Positions 15,791 through 24,563 of a DNA stretch of 64,000 nt are shown in pieces. The DNA lies in contig JAIETR010000004.1 of NCBI GenBank assembly GCA_019745075.1, forward strand, positions 1 through 64,000. The letters are read 5' to 3'. The position numbers and the translations under genes were made by a program. The stretch comes from Qipengyuania sp. (GTDB taxonomy: Bacteria; Pseudomonadota; Alphaproteobacteria; Sphingomonadales; Sphingomonadaceae). The notes under the pieces are model-generated. The model had not been told where the DNA came from. It saw only the letters and a program-made list of their open reading frames with translations, and did no database searches. Each line of letters starts with the position of its first letter. The stretch's first letter is position 1.

Positions 15791-18367
15791 GTGAAGTTCT
15801 CGCTCGAATGGCTGCGCTATTTCCTCGAGACCGGTGCGGGCGTCGCCGAGATCGCGGCTGCGCTCAATCGTATCGGGCATGAGGTCGAGGGGATCGAGGA
15901 TCCGGGCGAGAAGCTCAAGGGCTTCAAGGTCGCCAGAGTGCTCAGCGCGGCGCGCCATCCGGCTGCCGACAAGCTACAGGTGCTGACCGTCGATACTGGT
16001 GACGGCCAGCCGCTTCAGGTCGTATGCGGCGCTTCCAATGCCCGCGCGGGGATGGTCGGCGTGCTCGGCCTGCCGGGCGCGATTGTGCCCGGGAACGGCA
16101 TGGAGCTCAGGAAGAGCGCGATCCGCGGGGTCGAGAGCAACGGCATGATGTGCTCGGTGCGCGAGCTCCAATTGGGCGACGAGCACGAAGGGATCATCGA
16201 GCTGCCCGGGGACGCGCCGGTGGGCGCCGACTTTGCCGACTATCACTCGCCAAGCCCGGTGTTCGACGTGGCGATCACCCCCAACCGGCCCGACTGCATG
16301 GGCGTGATGGGAATTGCGCGCGACCTCGCGGCGGCGGGGGTCGGGACGTTCAAATCCTTCGACGTGCCCGAGATCGAGGCCTACGATCCGTGTCCGGTCG
16401 AGATCCGCACCGACGATGCCGAAGGCTGCCCGGCATTCTACGGCCGCACTATCGGGGGTGTCAGCAACGGCGCAAGCCCCGAATGGATGCAGCGCCGCCT
16501 GATCGCCGCGGGCCAGCGCCCGATCAGCGCGCTGGTCGACATCACCAATTACCTCATGCTCGCGTTCGGACGCCCGGCGCATGTCTATGACCTCGCCAGG
16601 CTATCGGGCGCGGTGGTGGCGCGACGGGCGAAGGCCGGCGAGCAGGTGCTGGCGCTCAACGAGAAGACCTACACGCTCGACCAGACCATGACCGTGATCG
16701 CCGACGCGGGCGGCGTGCACGACATCGCCGGCATCATGGGCGGCAAGCATTCGGGCGTGACCGCGGAGACGACCGATGTGCTGCTCGAGATCGCCTATTT
16801 CGATCCCGAGCGGATCGGCGCGACCGGCCGCAAGCTTGGCCTGACGAGCGATGCCCGCACGCGCTTCGAACGAGGGGTGGATCCGGCCTTCCTCGGCGAC
16901 GGCCTCGCGATCCTGACCGATCTGATCCTGCGCATCTGCGGCGGCACGCCGAGCGCGGTGGTGCGCGCCGGATCGCCGCCGGTCGAGCCCAAAGTGGTCG
17001 CCTTCGATCCGAGCCTCACGCAGCGGCTCGGCGGCATCGCCATCGATAACAGCGAGCAACGGCGCATTCTCGAAGCGCTGGATTTTCACCTTTCACCCCT
17101 CCCCTTCAGGGGAGGGGACGGGGGTGGGGCTTGTGCCGAAACCGCGTCGCAAGACAGCCCCCACCCCAACCCCTCCCCTGGAAGCGAAGCTGTTCCGGAG
17201 GAACAACGGGAGGGGCTTTGGCAGGTCACCTGCCCGCCGCGCCGCCACGACATCGAGGGGCCGGCCGATCTGGTCGAGGAAGTCGTGCGCATCCACGGGC
17301 TCGACAAGGTTGCCAGCACCCCCCTGCCGCGCGCGGACGGCGTCGCCAAACCCACCGCCACCCCACTCCAGCAGACCGAGCGCAAGCTGCGCCGCACCGC
17401 CGCCGCGCGCGGGCTGAACGAGGCGGTGACCTGGTCCTTCCTACCGGAGGCCGACGCTGCGCATTTCGTCCTTCGACAGGCTCAGGACGAGCGGAGTTTG
17501 GGAAAAACCTCTCCCGCTCATGCTGAGCCTGTCGAAGCAGGAGCAGCGCGCGACCTCTGGATTCTCGACAACCCGATCAGCGAGGACATGAAGGCAATGC
17601 GCCCCTCGCTGATCCCCGGCCTGCTCGCCGCCGCCAAGCGCAACGCCGACCGCGGCGCCGCCGGCTCGCGATTGTTCGAGATCGGGCGGCGCTACTTTCG
17701 CGCCGATGGCGGCGCGAGCGACGAGAAGCCGACGCTCGGCGTGGTGCTGGCGGGCGAGAAGTCGGCGCGCGGCTGGGCGGCGGGCAAGGCGCGCACCTTC
17801 GACGCCTATGACGCCAAGGCCGAGGCGCTGGCGCTGCTCGAAGCCGCCGGAGCGCCGGTCGCGACCTTGCAGGTGATGGGCGAGGCTGGGCCGCAATTCC
17901 ACCCCGGCCAGTCGGGCACGCTGCGGCTCGGACCCAAGGCGGTGCTCGCCCGCTTCGGCGCGCTCCATCCCGCGACGCTCAAGGCCTTCGATATCGACGG
18001 CCCGGTGGTGGCCGTCGAGCTTTTCCTCGATGCGATCCCGCCGCGAAAGAACGCGCAGTTCGCGCGGCCGGCCTTCGCGCCCCCCGCGCTCCAGCCGGTG
18101 ACCCGCGATTTCGCATTCCTCACCCCCGTCGATCTTGTCGTCGGAGACCTCGTACGGGCGGTGCGGGGCGCGGACAAGCAGGTGATCGTCGACGCGCGGG
18201 CGTTCGACGTTTTCGCCGGCCAGGGCGTGCCCGAGGGCCGCAAGTCGGTCGCCGTCGAAGTCACGCTCCAGCCAAGCGAGAAGAGCTTCACCGATGCGGA
18301 AATCAAGGCGATCTCGGAAAAGGTCGTCGCTGCTGCAGCGAAGCTCGGCGGGGAGTTGCGCGGGTGA
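15791..18367 (+). CDS. pheT: Phenylalanine-tRNA ligase beta subunit with two in-frame insertions
   Basis: An 858-residue beta subunit (usual alphaproteobacterial length about 790-810). Order: N-terminal tRNA-binding OB domain (LKGFKVARVLSAARHPAADK), B3/B4 editing domain (RRLIAAGQRPISALVDITNY), B5 (RRHDIEGPADLVEEVVRIHG), the catalytic-like core (ILDNPISEDMKAMRPSLIPG) and the ferredoxin-fold anticodon-binding end. Start is GTG at 15791 (VKFSLEWLRYF), matching the family. Two in-frame palindromic elements interrupt it: 17094-17217, just before QVTCPPRRHD, and 17468-17540, before LDNPISEDM. Both sit at linker positions and keep the frame, which explains the extra length. The stop overlaps the next start by 4 bp. 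Confidence 0.94.
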   Translation: MKFSLEWLRYFLETGAGVAEIAAALNRIGHEVEGIEDPGEKLKGFKVARVLSAARHPAADKLQVLTVDTGDGQPLQVVCGASNARAGMVGVLGLPGAIVPGNGMELRKSAIRGVESNGMMCSVRELQLGDEHEGIIELPGDAPVGADFADYHSPSPVFDVAITPNRPDCMGVMGIARDLAAAGVGTFKSFDVPEIEAYDPCPVEIRTDDAEGCPAFYGRTIGGVSNGASPEWMQRRLIAAGQRPISALVDITNYLMLAFGRPAHVYDLARLSGAVVARRAKAGEQVLALNEKTYTLDQTMTVIADAGGVHDIAGIMGGKHSGVTAETTDVLLEIAYFDPERIGATGRKLGLTSDARTRFERGVDPAFLGDGLAILTDLILRICGGTPSAVVRAGSPPVEPKVVAFDPSLTQRLGGIAIDNSEQRRILEALDFHLSPLPFRGGDGGGACAETASQDSPHPNPSPGSEAVPEEQREGLWQVTCPPRRHDIEGPADLVEEVVRIHGLDKVASTPLPRADGVAKPTATPLQQTERKLRRTAAARGLNEAVTWSFLPEADAAHFVLRQAQDERSLGKTSPAHAEPVEAGAARDLWILDNPISEDMKAMRPSLIPGLLAAAKRNADRGAAGSRLFEIGRRYFRADGGASDEKPTLGVVLAGEKSARGWAAGKARTFDAYDAKAEALALLEAAGAPVATLQVMGEAGPQFHPGQSGTLRLGPKAVLARFGALHPATLKAFDIDGPVVAVELFLDAIPPRKNAQFARPAFAPPALQPVTRDFAFLTPVDLVVGDLVRAVRGADKQVIVDARAFDVFAGQGVPEGRKSVAVEVTLQPSEKSFTDAEIKAISEKVVAAAAKLGGELRG
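17094..17217. repeat. In-frame palindromic element (family PC) inside pheT
   Basis: CCCCTCCCCTTCAGGGGAGG at the left and CCCCACCCCAACCCCTCCCC at the right, ending in GGGAGGGGC, form nested inverted repeats of the PC type. Translated in the pheT frame, it adds about 40 residues (LSPLPFRGGDGGG to EEQREGL) that have no counterpart in the family. There is no stop and the frame is kept. Confidence 0.85.
17468..17540. repeat. In-frame palindromic element (family PB) inside pheT
   Basis: Arms GTCCTTCGACAGGCTCAGGA and its imperfect complement GCTGAGCCTGTCGAAGCAG flank a short loop. It encodes VLRQAQDERS and AHAEPVEAG in the pheT frame. The same element occurs outside genes at 29076-29152 and as a half element at 46927-46953. 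Confidence 0.88.
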
Positions 18368-19110
18368 AGACGGCCTTCGTCACCGGCGCCACTGCGGGCA
18401 TCGGCGCGGCTACTGTGCGGGCCTTGGTCACGAGCGGCTGGCGCTGCGTCGCCACCGGGCGGCGCGCCGAGCGGCTCGAGGCGCTGGTCGGCGAGCTGGG
18501 CGTGGACAAGGTCCATCCGGCGGTGTTCGACGTGCGCGACAGCGACGCGCTCGACGCCGCGCTGGCCGCGCTGCCCGAGGGCTTCCGCAACATCGACCTG
18601 CTGGTGAACAACGCCGGGCTCGCGCAGGGGCTCAAGCCCGCGCAGGAGGCCGACCTCGCCGACTGGCAGACCATGATCGACACCAACATCACCGCGATGG
18701 TGGTGCTGACGAGGAAACTGCTGCCGGGCCTCATCGAACGCAAGGGTGCGGTGATCGCGATCGGCTCGGTGGCGGGCAGCTACATCTACCCGATGGGCAA
18801 CGTCTATGCCGGATCCAAGGCCTTCGCGAACCACTTCACGCTGGCGCTGCGCGCCGATCTCCACGGCACCGGCGTGCGTGTGACCAGCATCGAGCCGGGC
18901 ATGGTCGAGACCGAATTCACGCTGGTGCGGACCGGCAGCCGGCAGGCGAGCGACGACCTCTACCGCGGCGTCAACCCGATGACCGCGGAGGACATCGCCA
19001 ACACCATCCGCTGGATCGCCGAGCTGCCCCTCCACCTCAACATCAACCGCATCGAGCTGATGCCGGTGAACCAGGACTTCGCCGGTTTCCGGGTGGCGCG
19101 GGAGAGCTAG
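18364..19110 (+). CDS. SDR-family oxidoreductase, YdfG-like
   Basis: A 248-residue short-chain dehydrogenase. VTGATAGIG at residue 6-14 is the TGxxxGxG cofactor motif, LVNNAGLAQ the NNAG motif, and the catalytic Ser (IGSVAGSYIY) and YAGSK (Tyr-X3-Lys) are in place. Arg residues in TGRRAERLEAL after the second strand favour NADP(H). The closest characterised group by pattern is YdfG (3-hydroxy acid and serine dehydrogenases), but the substrate is open. The GTG start overlaps the pheT stop by 4 bp (GTGA), so translation is coupled to pheT. Confidence 0.88.
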   Translation: MKTAFVTGATAGIGAATVRALVTSGWRCVATGRRAERLEALVGELGVDKVHPAVFDVRDSDALDAALAALPEGFRNIDLLVNNAGLAQGLKPAQEADLADWQTMIDTNITAMVVLTRKLLPGLIERKGAVIAIGSVAGSYIYPMGNVYAGSKAFANHFTLALRADLHGTGVRVTSIEPGMVETEFTLVRTGSRQASDDLYRGVNPMTAEDIANTIRWIAELPLHLNINRIELMPVNQDFAGFRVARES

Positions 19111-19141
19111 CGACAATTCGTTAGCCGTAACAAACCCAGCG

Positions 19142-19206
19142 CCGTTCGTGTCGAGCGCAGTCGAGACACCGGCGCGACGTGTCTCGACTGCGCTCGACAC
19201 GAACGG
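19142..19206. repeat. Perfect 28-bp inverted repeat (family PA)
   Basis: The arm CCGTTCGTGTCGAGCGCAGT, extended to 28 bp (19142-19169), is exactly complemented at 19179-19206, with a 9-bp loop. It lies between the SDR gene and prfC and is the cleanest copy of the family. An RNA stem this long would be very stable; no T-run follows. Confidence 0.93.
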
Positions 19207-19228
19207 ATTTGGATACGGACACATTGAA

Positions 19229-20752
19229 ATGACCTCCAGCCGCCGCACCTTCGCCATCATCTCGCACCCCGACGCGGGCAAGACCACGCTGACCGAGAAG
19301 CTGCTGCTGACCGGCGGCGCGATCCATCTCGCGGGCGAGGTGAAGGCTCGGGGTCAGGCGCGGCGGGCGCGGTCCGACTGGATGAAGATCGAGCAGCAGC
19401 GCGGCATCTCGGTCACCTCGAGCGTGATGACCTTCGAGAAGGACGGCATCACCTTCAACCTGCTCGACACGCCGGGGCACGAGGACTTCTCGGAGGACAC
19501 CTACCGCACGCTCACCGCAGTCGATTCCGCGGTGATGGTGATCGACGCGGCCAAGGGCATCGAGCCGCAGACGCGCAAGCTGTTCGAGGTCTGCCGGCTG
19601 CGCTCGGTGCCGATTATCACCTTCGTCAACAAGGTCGACCGCGAGGGCCGCCCGGTGTTCGAGCTGCTCGACGAGATCGCCGACATGCTCGCGCTCGACG
19701 TCAGCCCCCAAGGCTGGCCGGTCGGCATGGGCGGCGAGTTCGAGGGGGTGCTCGATTTCGCCAGCGGCGAGGTCGCCCGCCCCGAGGGACCGAGCAAGGA
19801 GTTCCACGGCCGCCGCGACGCCCATGCCGTCCTGCCCGAAGCGGTGGCGGAGAACGTCGAGCTGGCGCAGATCGGCTATCCCGAGTTCGACCTCGCAGCC
19901 TTTCGCCACGGCGATCTGACCCCGGTCTATTTCGGCAGCGCGCTCAAGAACTTCGGCGTCACCGAGCTGATCGACGCCATCGCCCGCTACGCACCGCCGC
20001 CGCGTCCGCAGCCGGCGGGCGAGGAGCAGATCGAGCCGAGCCGCGACGAGGTCACCGGTTTCATCTTCAAGGTCCAGGCCAACATGGATCCCAATCACCG
20101 CGACCGCATCGCCTTCATGCGGCAGGTCTCGGGCACCTTCAAACGCGGCATGAAGCTCACGCCCTCGGGCCTCGGCAAGCCGATCGCGATCCATTCGCCG
20201 ATCCTGTTCTTCGCGCAGGACCGCGAGCTGGCCGATACCGCCGAGGCGGGCGACATCATCGGCATCCCCAACCACGGCACATTGCGCGTCGGCGACACGC
20301 TCAGCGAAACCAACAAGGTGCGCTTCACCGGCCTGCCGAACTTCGCGCCCGAGATCCTGCGCCGCGTCGTGCTCGCCGATCCGACCAAGACCAAGCAATT
20401 GCGCAAGGCGCTCGACGACTTGAGCGAAGAGGGCGTGATCCAGGTCTTCTACCCGGAGATCGGCGCACAGTGGATCGTCGGCGTGGTCGGACAGCTCCAG
20501 CTCGAGGTGCTGATTTCGCGGCTCGAGGCGGAGTACAAGGTCGCGGCCAGCCTGGAGCCCAGCCCCTTCGCCACCGCCCGCTGGCTCAAGGGGTCCGACG
20601 CCGCGGTGAAGTCCTTCGAACAGTTCAACCGCGCCAACCTCGCCAAGGACCGCGACGGCGACCTGGTGTTCATGGCCAGGAGCGCCTGGGACGTCGGCTA
20701 CCAGCAGGAAAAGAACCCCGAGCTGGTGTTCTCAGCGACGAAGGAGCGGTAG
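19229..20752 (+). CDS. prfC: Peptide chain release factor 3
   Basis: A 507-residue GTPase that recycles RF1/RF2 from the ribosome after termination. HPDAGKTTLTEK is the P-loop, RARSDWMKIEQQRGISVTSS the switch I region, DTPGHEDFSEDTYR the G3 motif and NKVDREGRP the G4 motif. C-terminal domains end with QLQLEVLISRLEAEYKV. The frame is open from 19148 through the palindrome; ATG at 19229 (MTSSRRTFAIISHPD) gives the true N-terminus. Confidence 0.95.
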   Translation: MTSSRRTFAIISHPDAGKTTLTEKLLLTGGAIHLAGEVKARGQARRARSDWMKIEQQRGISVTSSVMTFEKDGITFNLLDTPGHEDFSEDTYRTLTAVDSAVMVIDAAKGIEPQTRKLFEVCRLRSVPIITFVNKVDREGRPVFELLDEIADMLALDVSPQGWPVGMGGEFEGVLDFASGEVARPEGPSKEFHGRRDAHAVLPEAVAENVELAQIGYPEFDLAAFRHGDLTPVYFGSALKNFGVTELIDAIARYAPPPRPQPAGEEQIEPSRDEVTGFIFKVQANMDPNHRDRIAFMRQVSGTFKRGMKLTPSGLGKPIAIHSPILFFAQDRELADTAEAGDIIGIPNHGTLRVGDTLSETNKVRFTGLPNFAPEILRRVVLADPTKTKQLRKALDDLSEEGVIQVFYPEIGAQWIVGVVGQLQLEVLISRLEAEYKVAASLEPSPFATARWLKGSDAAVKSFEQFNRANLAKDRDGDLVFMARSAWDVGYQQEKNPELVFSATKER

Positions 20753-20952
20753 CCAACTTCCAATCCTATTCGTCACCCCGGACTTGATCCGGGGTCCCGC
20801 TTCTTTTCTGGCGCGGCGCCCGAAGAAAAGCCTTGGCCCGGATCAAGCCTGTCCTGAGCCAGTCGAAGGGTCCGGGCCGACGAGTTTGGGTTTGTCATGC
20901 GAAAACGCTGGCGGGGTTGCGAGCGCCCGATCCCCGCGCCATTAGCCCGCCC
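20753..20952. repeat. Palindromic repeat fragments between prfC and hydrolase
   Basis: GTCACCCCGGACTTGATCCG at 20773 with GGCCCGGATCAAG at about 20838, and TCCTGAGCCAGTCGAAGGGT at about 20855, are pieces of interspersed repeats similar to family PB. There is no gene in the gap. Confidence 0.6.
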
Positions 20953-21822
20953 ATGAACGGCACCGGTCCCACCTCGCAGACCTTCATCTCGCAGCGGCTG
21001 CGGCTCAACTATCTCGACTGGGGCAATCCCGAGGCCCCGCCGCTGGTGCTGGTCCACGGCGGGCGCGATCATGCGCGCAGCTGGGACTGGACCGCCGAGG
21101 CGCTGCGGGCGGACTGGCATGTCGTGGCGATGGATCATCGCGGCCACGGCGACAGCGACTGGGTCTCGGACGGCAATTACCGCGCCGAGGACATGGTCTA
21201 CGACCTCGCGCAGCTGATCCATCAGCTCGGGCGCGGGCCGGTGACCATCGTCAGCCACTCGATGGGCGGCCATGTCGCGCTGCGCTATGCGGGCATCTTC
21301 CCCGACATGGTGAGCAAGATCGTCGCCATCGAGGGACTCGGCCCCAGCCCCAGGCGCTCGGCCGAGATGCGCGCCACGCCCTACCCCGCGCGCATGGCCG
21401 AATGGATCGAGAAGAAGCGCAAGGCCGCGAGCCGTAGCCCGCGCAAATACGAGAGCATCGAAGCCGCCTTCGCGCGGATGATCGAGGAGAACTCCTACCT
21501 CACCGCAAGCCAGGCGCGGCACCTCACCATCCACGGCGTCAACCGCAACGAGGACGGCACCTTCAGCTGGAAGTTCGATCCGCACATGCATGTCTGGCCG
21601 GTGGAGGACATCGGCGACGAGTTCATCCACCAGACGTGGAACGCCATCACCGCGCCCACGCTGCTGCTCTACGGCAAGGACAGCTGGGCCTCGAGCCCGC
21701 TCTCCGACGGACGGTTGAAGCACTTCCGCAACGCCGAGGTGATAGAGTTCGAGAAAGCAGGCCACTGGCTCCACCACGACCAATTCGATCAGTTCATGGA
21801 CACACTTCGAGATTTCCTCTGA
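20953..21822 (+). CDS. Alpha/beta-fold hydrolase
   Basis: A 289-residue hydrolase. LVLVHGGRDHARSWDW contains the oxyanion HG motif, VAMDHRGHGDSDW the following loop, and IVSHSMGGHVALRYAG the nucleophile elbow with Ser near residue 110. The acid is probably Asp in LLYGKDSW and the base His in EKAGHWLHHDQ, completing the triad. No signal peptide is present, so it is cytoplasmic. The substrate cannot be assigned. ATG at 20953 is chosen because the preceding frame crosses repeat sequence. The last 4 bp overlap the start of the next gene. Confidence 0.88.
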   Translation: MNGTGPTSQTFISQRLRLNYLDWGNPEAPPLVLVHGGRDHARSWDWTAEALRADWHVVAMDHRGHGDSDWVSDGNYRAEDMVYDLAQLIHQLGRGPVTIVSHSMGGHVALRYAGIFPDMVSKIVAIEGLGPSPRRSAEMRATPYPARMAEWIEKKRKAASRSPRKYESIEAAFARMIEENSYLTASQARHLTIHGVNRNEDGTFSWKFDPHMHVWPVEDIGDEFIHQTWNAITAPTLLLYGKDSWASSPLSDGRLKHFRNAEVIEFEKAGHWLHHDQFDQFMDTLRDFL

Positions 21823-22511
21823 AGCTCCGTTTCGCCAGCTACAACATCCACAAGGCGGTGGGCATGGACCGCCGCCGCGATCCCGAGCGGATCATGACGG
21901 TGCTGCGCGAGCTTCACGCCGACGTCATCGCGCTCCAGGAAGTGGATCGCCGCATCGGCGCGCGCGAGGCGGTGCTGCCGCGCGCGCTGCTCGACGAGAG
22001 CCCGTGGCGCGTCGCCAGCGTGGCCAAGCGGGCGCAAAGCATGGGCTGGCACGGCAACGCCATCCTGATCCGGCGCGATCTCGACATCGACGAGTGCCAC
22101 GCGCTCGACCTGCCGACACTCGAGCCGCGCGGCGCGGCCTGCGCGGTGCTCGCCTGCGGCAAGCTGCGGTTTCGGGTCATCGGCACCCACCTCGACCTCT
22201 CGGGTCTCAGGCGCCGCGACCAGGTGCGCAGCCTGCTCGGTTTCGCGGCGCACCACGGCGTCTTGCCGACGGTGATGATGGGCGACTTCAACCAGTGGGG
22301 CCAAAGGACGGGCGCGATGCGCGAATTCGCCCGCGACTGGGGCCAGATCGCGCCGGGGCCGAGCTACCCCAGCCGCCGCCCAGTCGCACGGCTCGACCGG
22401 ATTGTGCACTGCGGCGGCTGGAAATGCCACGACGCCCATGTCCACCACAGCGCGCTCGCGGCCGTGGCGTCCGACCATTTGCCGATCCACGCCGACCTTG
22501 AGCTGCACTAA
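21819..22511 (+). CDS. Endonuclease/exonuclease/phosphatase-family protein, probable CTG start
   Basis: About 230 residues with the EEP fold: RFASYNIHKAVGMDRRRDPE at the start, LQEVDRR (catalytic Glu), GTHLDLSGLRRRDQVRSL, MMGDFNQWGQ (Asp/Asn) and ASDHLPIHADLEL (Asp/His). Members cleave phosphodiesters or phosphoinositides; many sphingomonad homologues are uncharacterised. The domain begins within two residues of CTG at 21819, which overlaps the upstream TGA as CTGA. No ATG, GTG or TTG is in frame between the upstream gene body and this point except a GTG at 21636 deep in the neighbour. I therefore infer a CTG start with coupled translation; an ATG at 21864 would cut off the first strand. Confidence 0.82.
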   Translation: MKLRFASYNIHKAVGMDRRRDPERIMTVLRELHADVIALQEVDRRIGAREAVLPRALLDESPWRVASVAKRAQSMGWHGNAILIRRDLDIDECHALDLPTLEPRGAACAVLACGKLRFRVIGTHLDLSGLRRRDQVRSLLGFAAHHGVLPTVMMGDFNQWGQRTGAMREFARDWGQIAPGPSYPSRRPVARLDRIVHCGGWKCHDAHVHHSALAAVASDHLPIHADLELH

Positions 22512-22517
22512 AATTAG

Positions 22518-22979
<462 letters not shown>

Positions 22980-22996
22980 TGAGAGGGACAATCGGA

Positions 22997-24433
22997 ATGT
23001 TTCGAGTTTTTGCGCGCGGCCTTGCCGCGCTGACGGCCGTTGCCGGCTCCGCTGCGGCCTTTGCCCAGGAAACCGCGGAAGCGGCCGCCGAGGCTGCCCC
23101 GGCCGCCTTCGTCCCCACCGCGGAAATGGTGAACAAGGGCGATGTCGCCTGGATGCTGGTCGCCTCGGCGCTGGTGCTGATGATGTCGGTGCCGGCGCTG
23201 GCGCTGTTCTATGGCGGGCTGGTGCGCACCAAGAACATGCTGAGCGTACTGATGCAGGTGCTCACCATTGTCTGCGTCGCGGCGCTGGTGTGGTTCGGCT
23301 GGGGCTATTCGCTGGCCTTTACCTCGACCGGATCGCCGTGGCCCACGATCGTCGGCGGGCTCGACAAGGCGTTCCTCGCGGGCGTCGATCCTACCACCCT
23401 CGCGGCAACCTTCTCGAACGGCGTCTATCTGCCCGAATATGTCTTCGTGATCTTCCAGATGACGTTCGCCTGCATCACCCCGGCGCTGATCGTCGGCGCC
23501 TTTGCCGAGCGGGTGAAGTTCACGCCGCTGATCGTCTTCACGGTCGCCTGGCTGACGCTGGCCTATTTCCCGATCGCCCACATGGTGTGGTACTGGGCCG
23601 GCCCCGACTTCCTCCACGCCGCGCCCGAGGACATGGGGCTGCTGTGGGGCTGGGGCGCGCTCGACTTCGCCGGCGGCACGGTGGTCCACATCAACGCGGG
23701 CATCGCCGGCCTCGTCGGCTGCCTGGTGATCGGGCCGCGGATCGGCTTCCAGCGCGAACCCATGCCGCCGCACAGCCTGGTGATGACCATGATCGGCGCC
23801 AGCCTGCTGTGGATCGGCTGGTTCGGCTTCAACGCCGGCTCGGGCCTCGAAGCCAACGCCTTCGGCGCGCTCGCCTTCATCAACACCCTCACCGCCACCG
23901 CCGCGGCGGGCGCGACCTGGGCGGTGATCGAACAGGTGCTGCACAAGCGCCCCTCGCTGCTCGGCGCAGCGACCGGCGTGGTCGCCGGGCTGGTGGGGAT
24001 CACCCCGGCGGCGGGCTTCGCCCATCCGGGCACCGCGATCGTCCTTGGCGCAGTCGCCTCCGCGGTGTGCTTCGTCTTCGTGACCACGGTGAAGAACAAG
24101 CTGCGCTACGACGACAGCCTCGACGTCTTCGGCGTCCACGCGGTCGGGGGCGTAATCGGCGCGATCGGCACGGGCATCGTCGCCGACCCGAAGCTCGGCG
24201 GCCAGGGCTGGATAGACTACACCGCGCCGGTTGCGAAACCGGGCGCATACGACATGGGCGGCCAGATCGTAACGCAGCTTTGGGCCGTGGGAACGACGGT
24301 CTTGTGGACAGGCGTGGTCTCCGCCGTGCTGTTCCTGGCGCTCAAATACACCATCGGCCTCAGAGTCGACGCCGACGCCGAACGCGAGGGCCTCGACCTG
24401 CGCGAACACGGGGAGCGCGCCTACAACTATTGA
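22997..24433 (+). CDS. amtB: Ammonium transporter
   Basis: A 478-residue Amt-family channel. MFRVFARGLAALTAVAGSAA is a cleavable signal peptide, typical of proteobacterial AmtB, followed by an Ala-rich linker and 11 membrane helices. ALFYGGLVRTKNMLSVLMQV and DFAGGTVVHINAGIAGLVG are conserved; the pore His pair corresponds to the His in FAGGTVVH and in FGVHAVGGVIG. An ATG at 22979 overlaps the glnK stop, but 22997 is preceded by GAGGGA at good spacing and gives a normal signal peptide. Regulated with glnK by sigma-54 and by GlnK plugging. Confidence 0.95.
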   Translation: MFRVFARGLAALTAVAGSAAAFAQETAEAAAEAAPAAFVPTAEMVNKGDVAWMLVASALVLMMSVPALALFYGGLVRTKNMLSVLMQVLTIVCVAALVWFGWGYSLAFTSTGSPWPTIVGGLDKAFLAGVDPTTLAATFSNGVYLPEYVFVIFQMTFACITPALIVGAFAERVKFTPLIVFTVAWLTLAYFPIAHMVWYWAGPDFLHAAPEDMGLLWGWGALDFAGGTVVHINAGIAGLVGCLVIGPRIGFQREPMPPHSLVMTMIGASLLWIGWFGFNAGSGLEANAFGALAFINTLTATAAAGATWAVIEQVLHKRPSLLGAATGVVAGLVGITPAAGFAHPGTAIVLGAVASAVCFVFVTTVKNKLRYDDSLDVFGVHAVGGVIGAIGTGIVADPKLGGQGWIDYTAPVAKPGAYDMGGQIVTQLWAVGTTVLWTGVVSAVLFLALKYTIGLRVDADAEREGLDLREHGERAYNY

Positions 24434-24514
24434 CCTTACTGAATTGGCGGGGCGGGTTCTCTCTCTCCTCTTCGTCCCGCCAACCCTTGTTCCTCCTGCG
24501 AACAACCAGACTTG

Positions 24515-24545
24515 TGGGCCGGGGCATTGCCTCGGCCCATTTTTG
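24515..24545 (+). terminator. Rho-independent terminator after amtB
   Basis: TGGGCCGGGGC-ATT-GCCTCGGCCCA (24515-24539) followed by TTTTTG. The stem is nearly perfect. It lies 81 bp after amtB and 19 bp before the end of the convergent GMC gene. Strong for the plus strand only. Confidence 0.85.
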
Positions 24546-24563
24546 TCGAGCGGGGAGGCTTCT

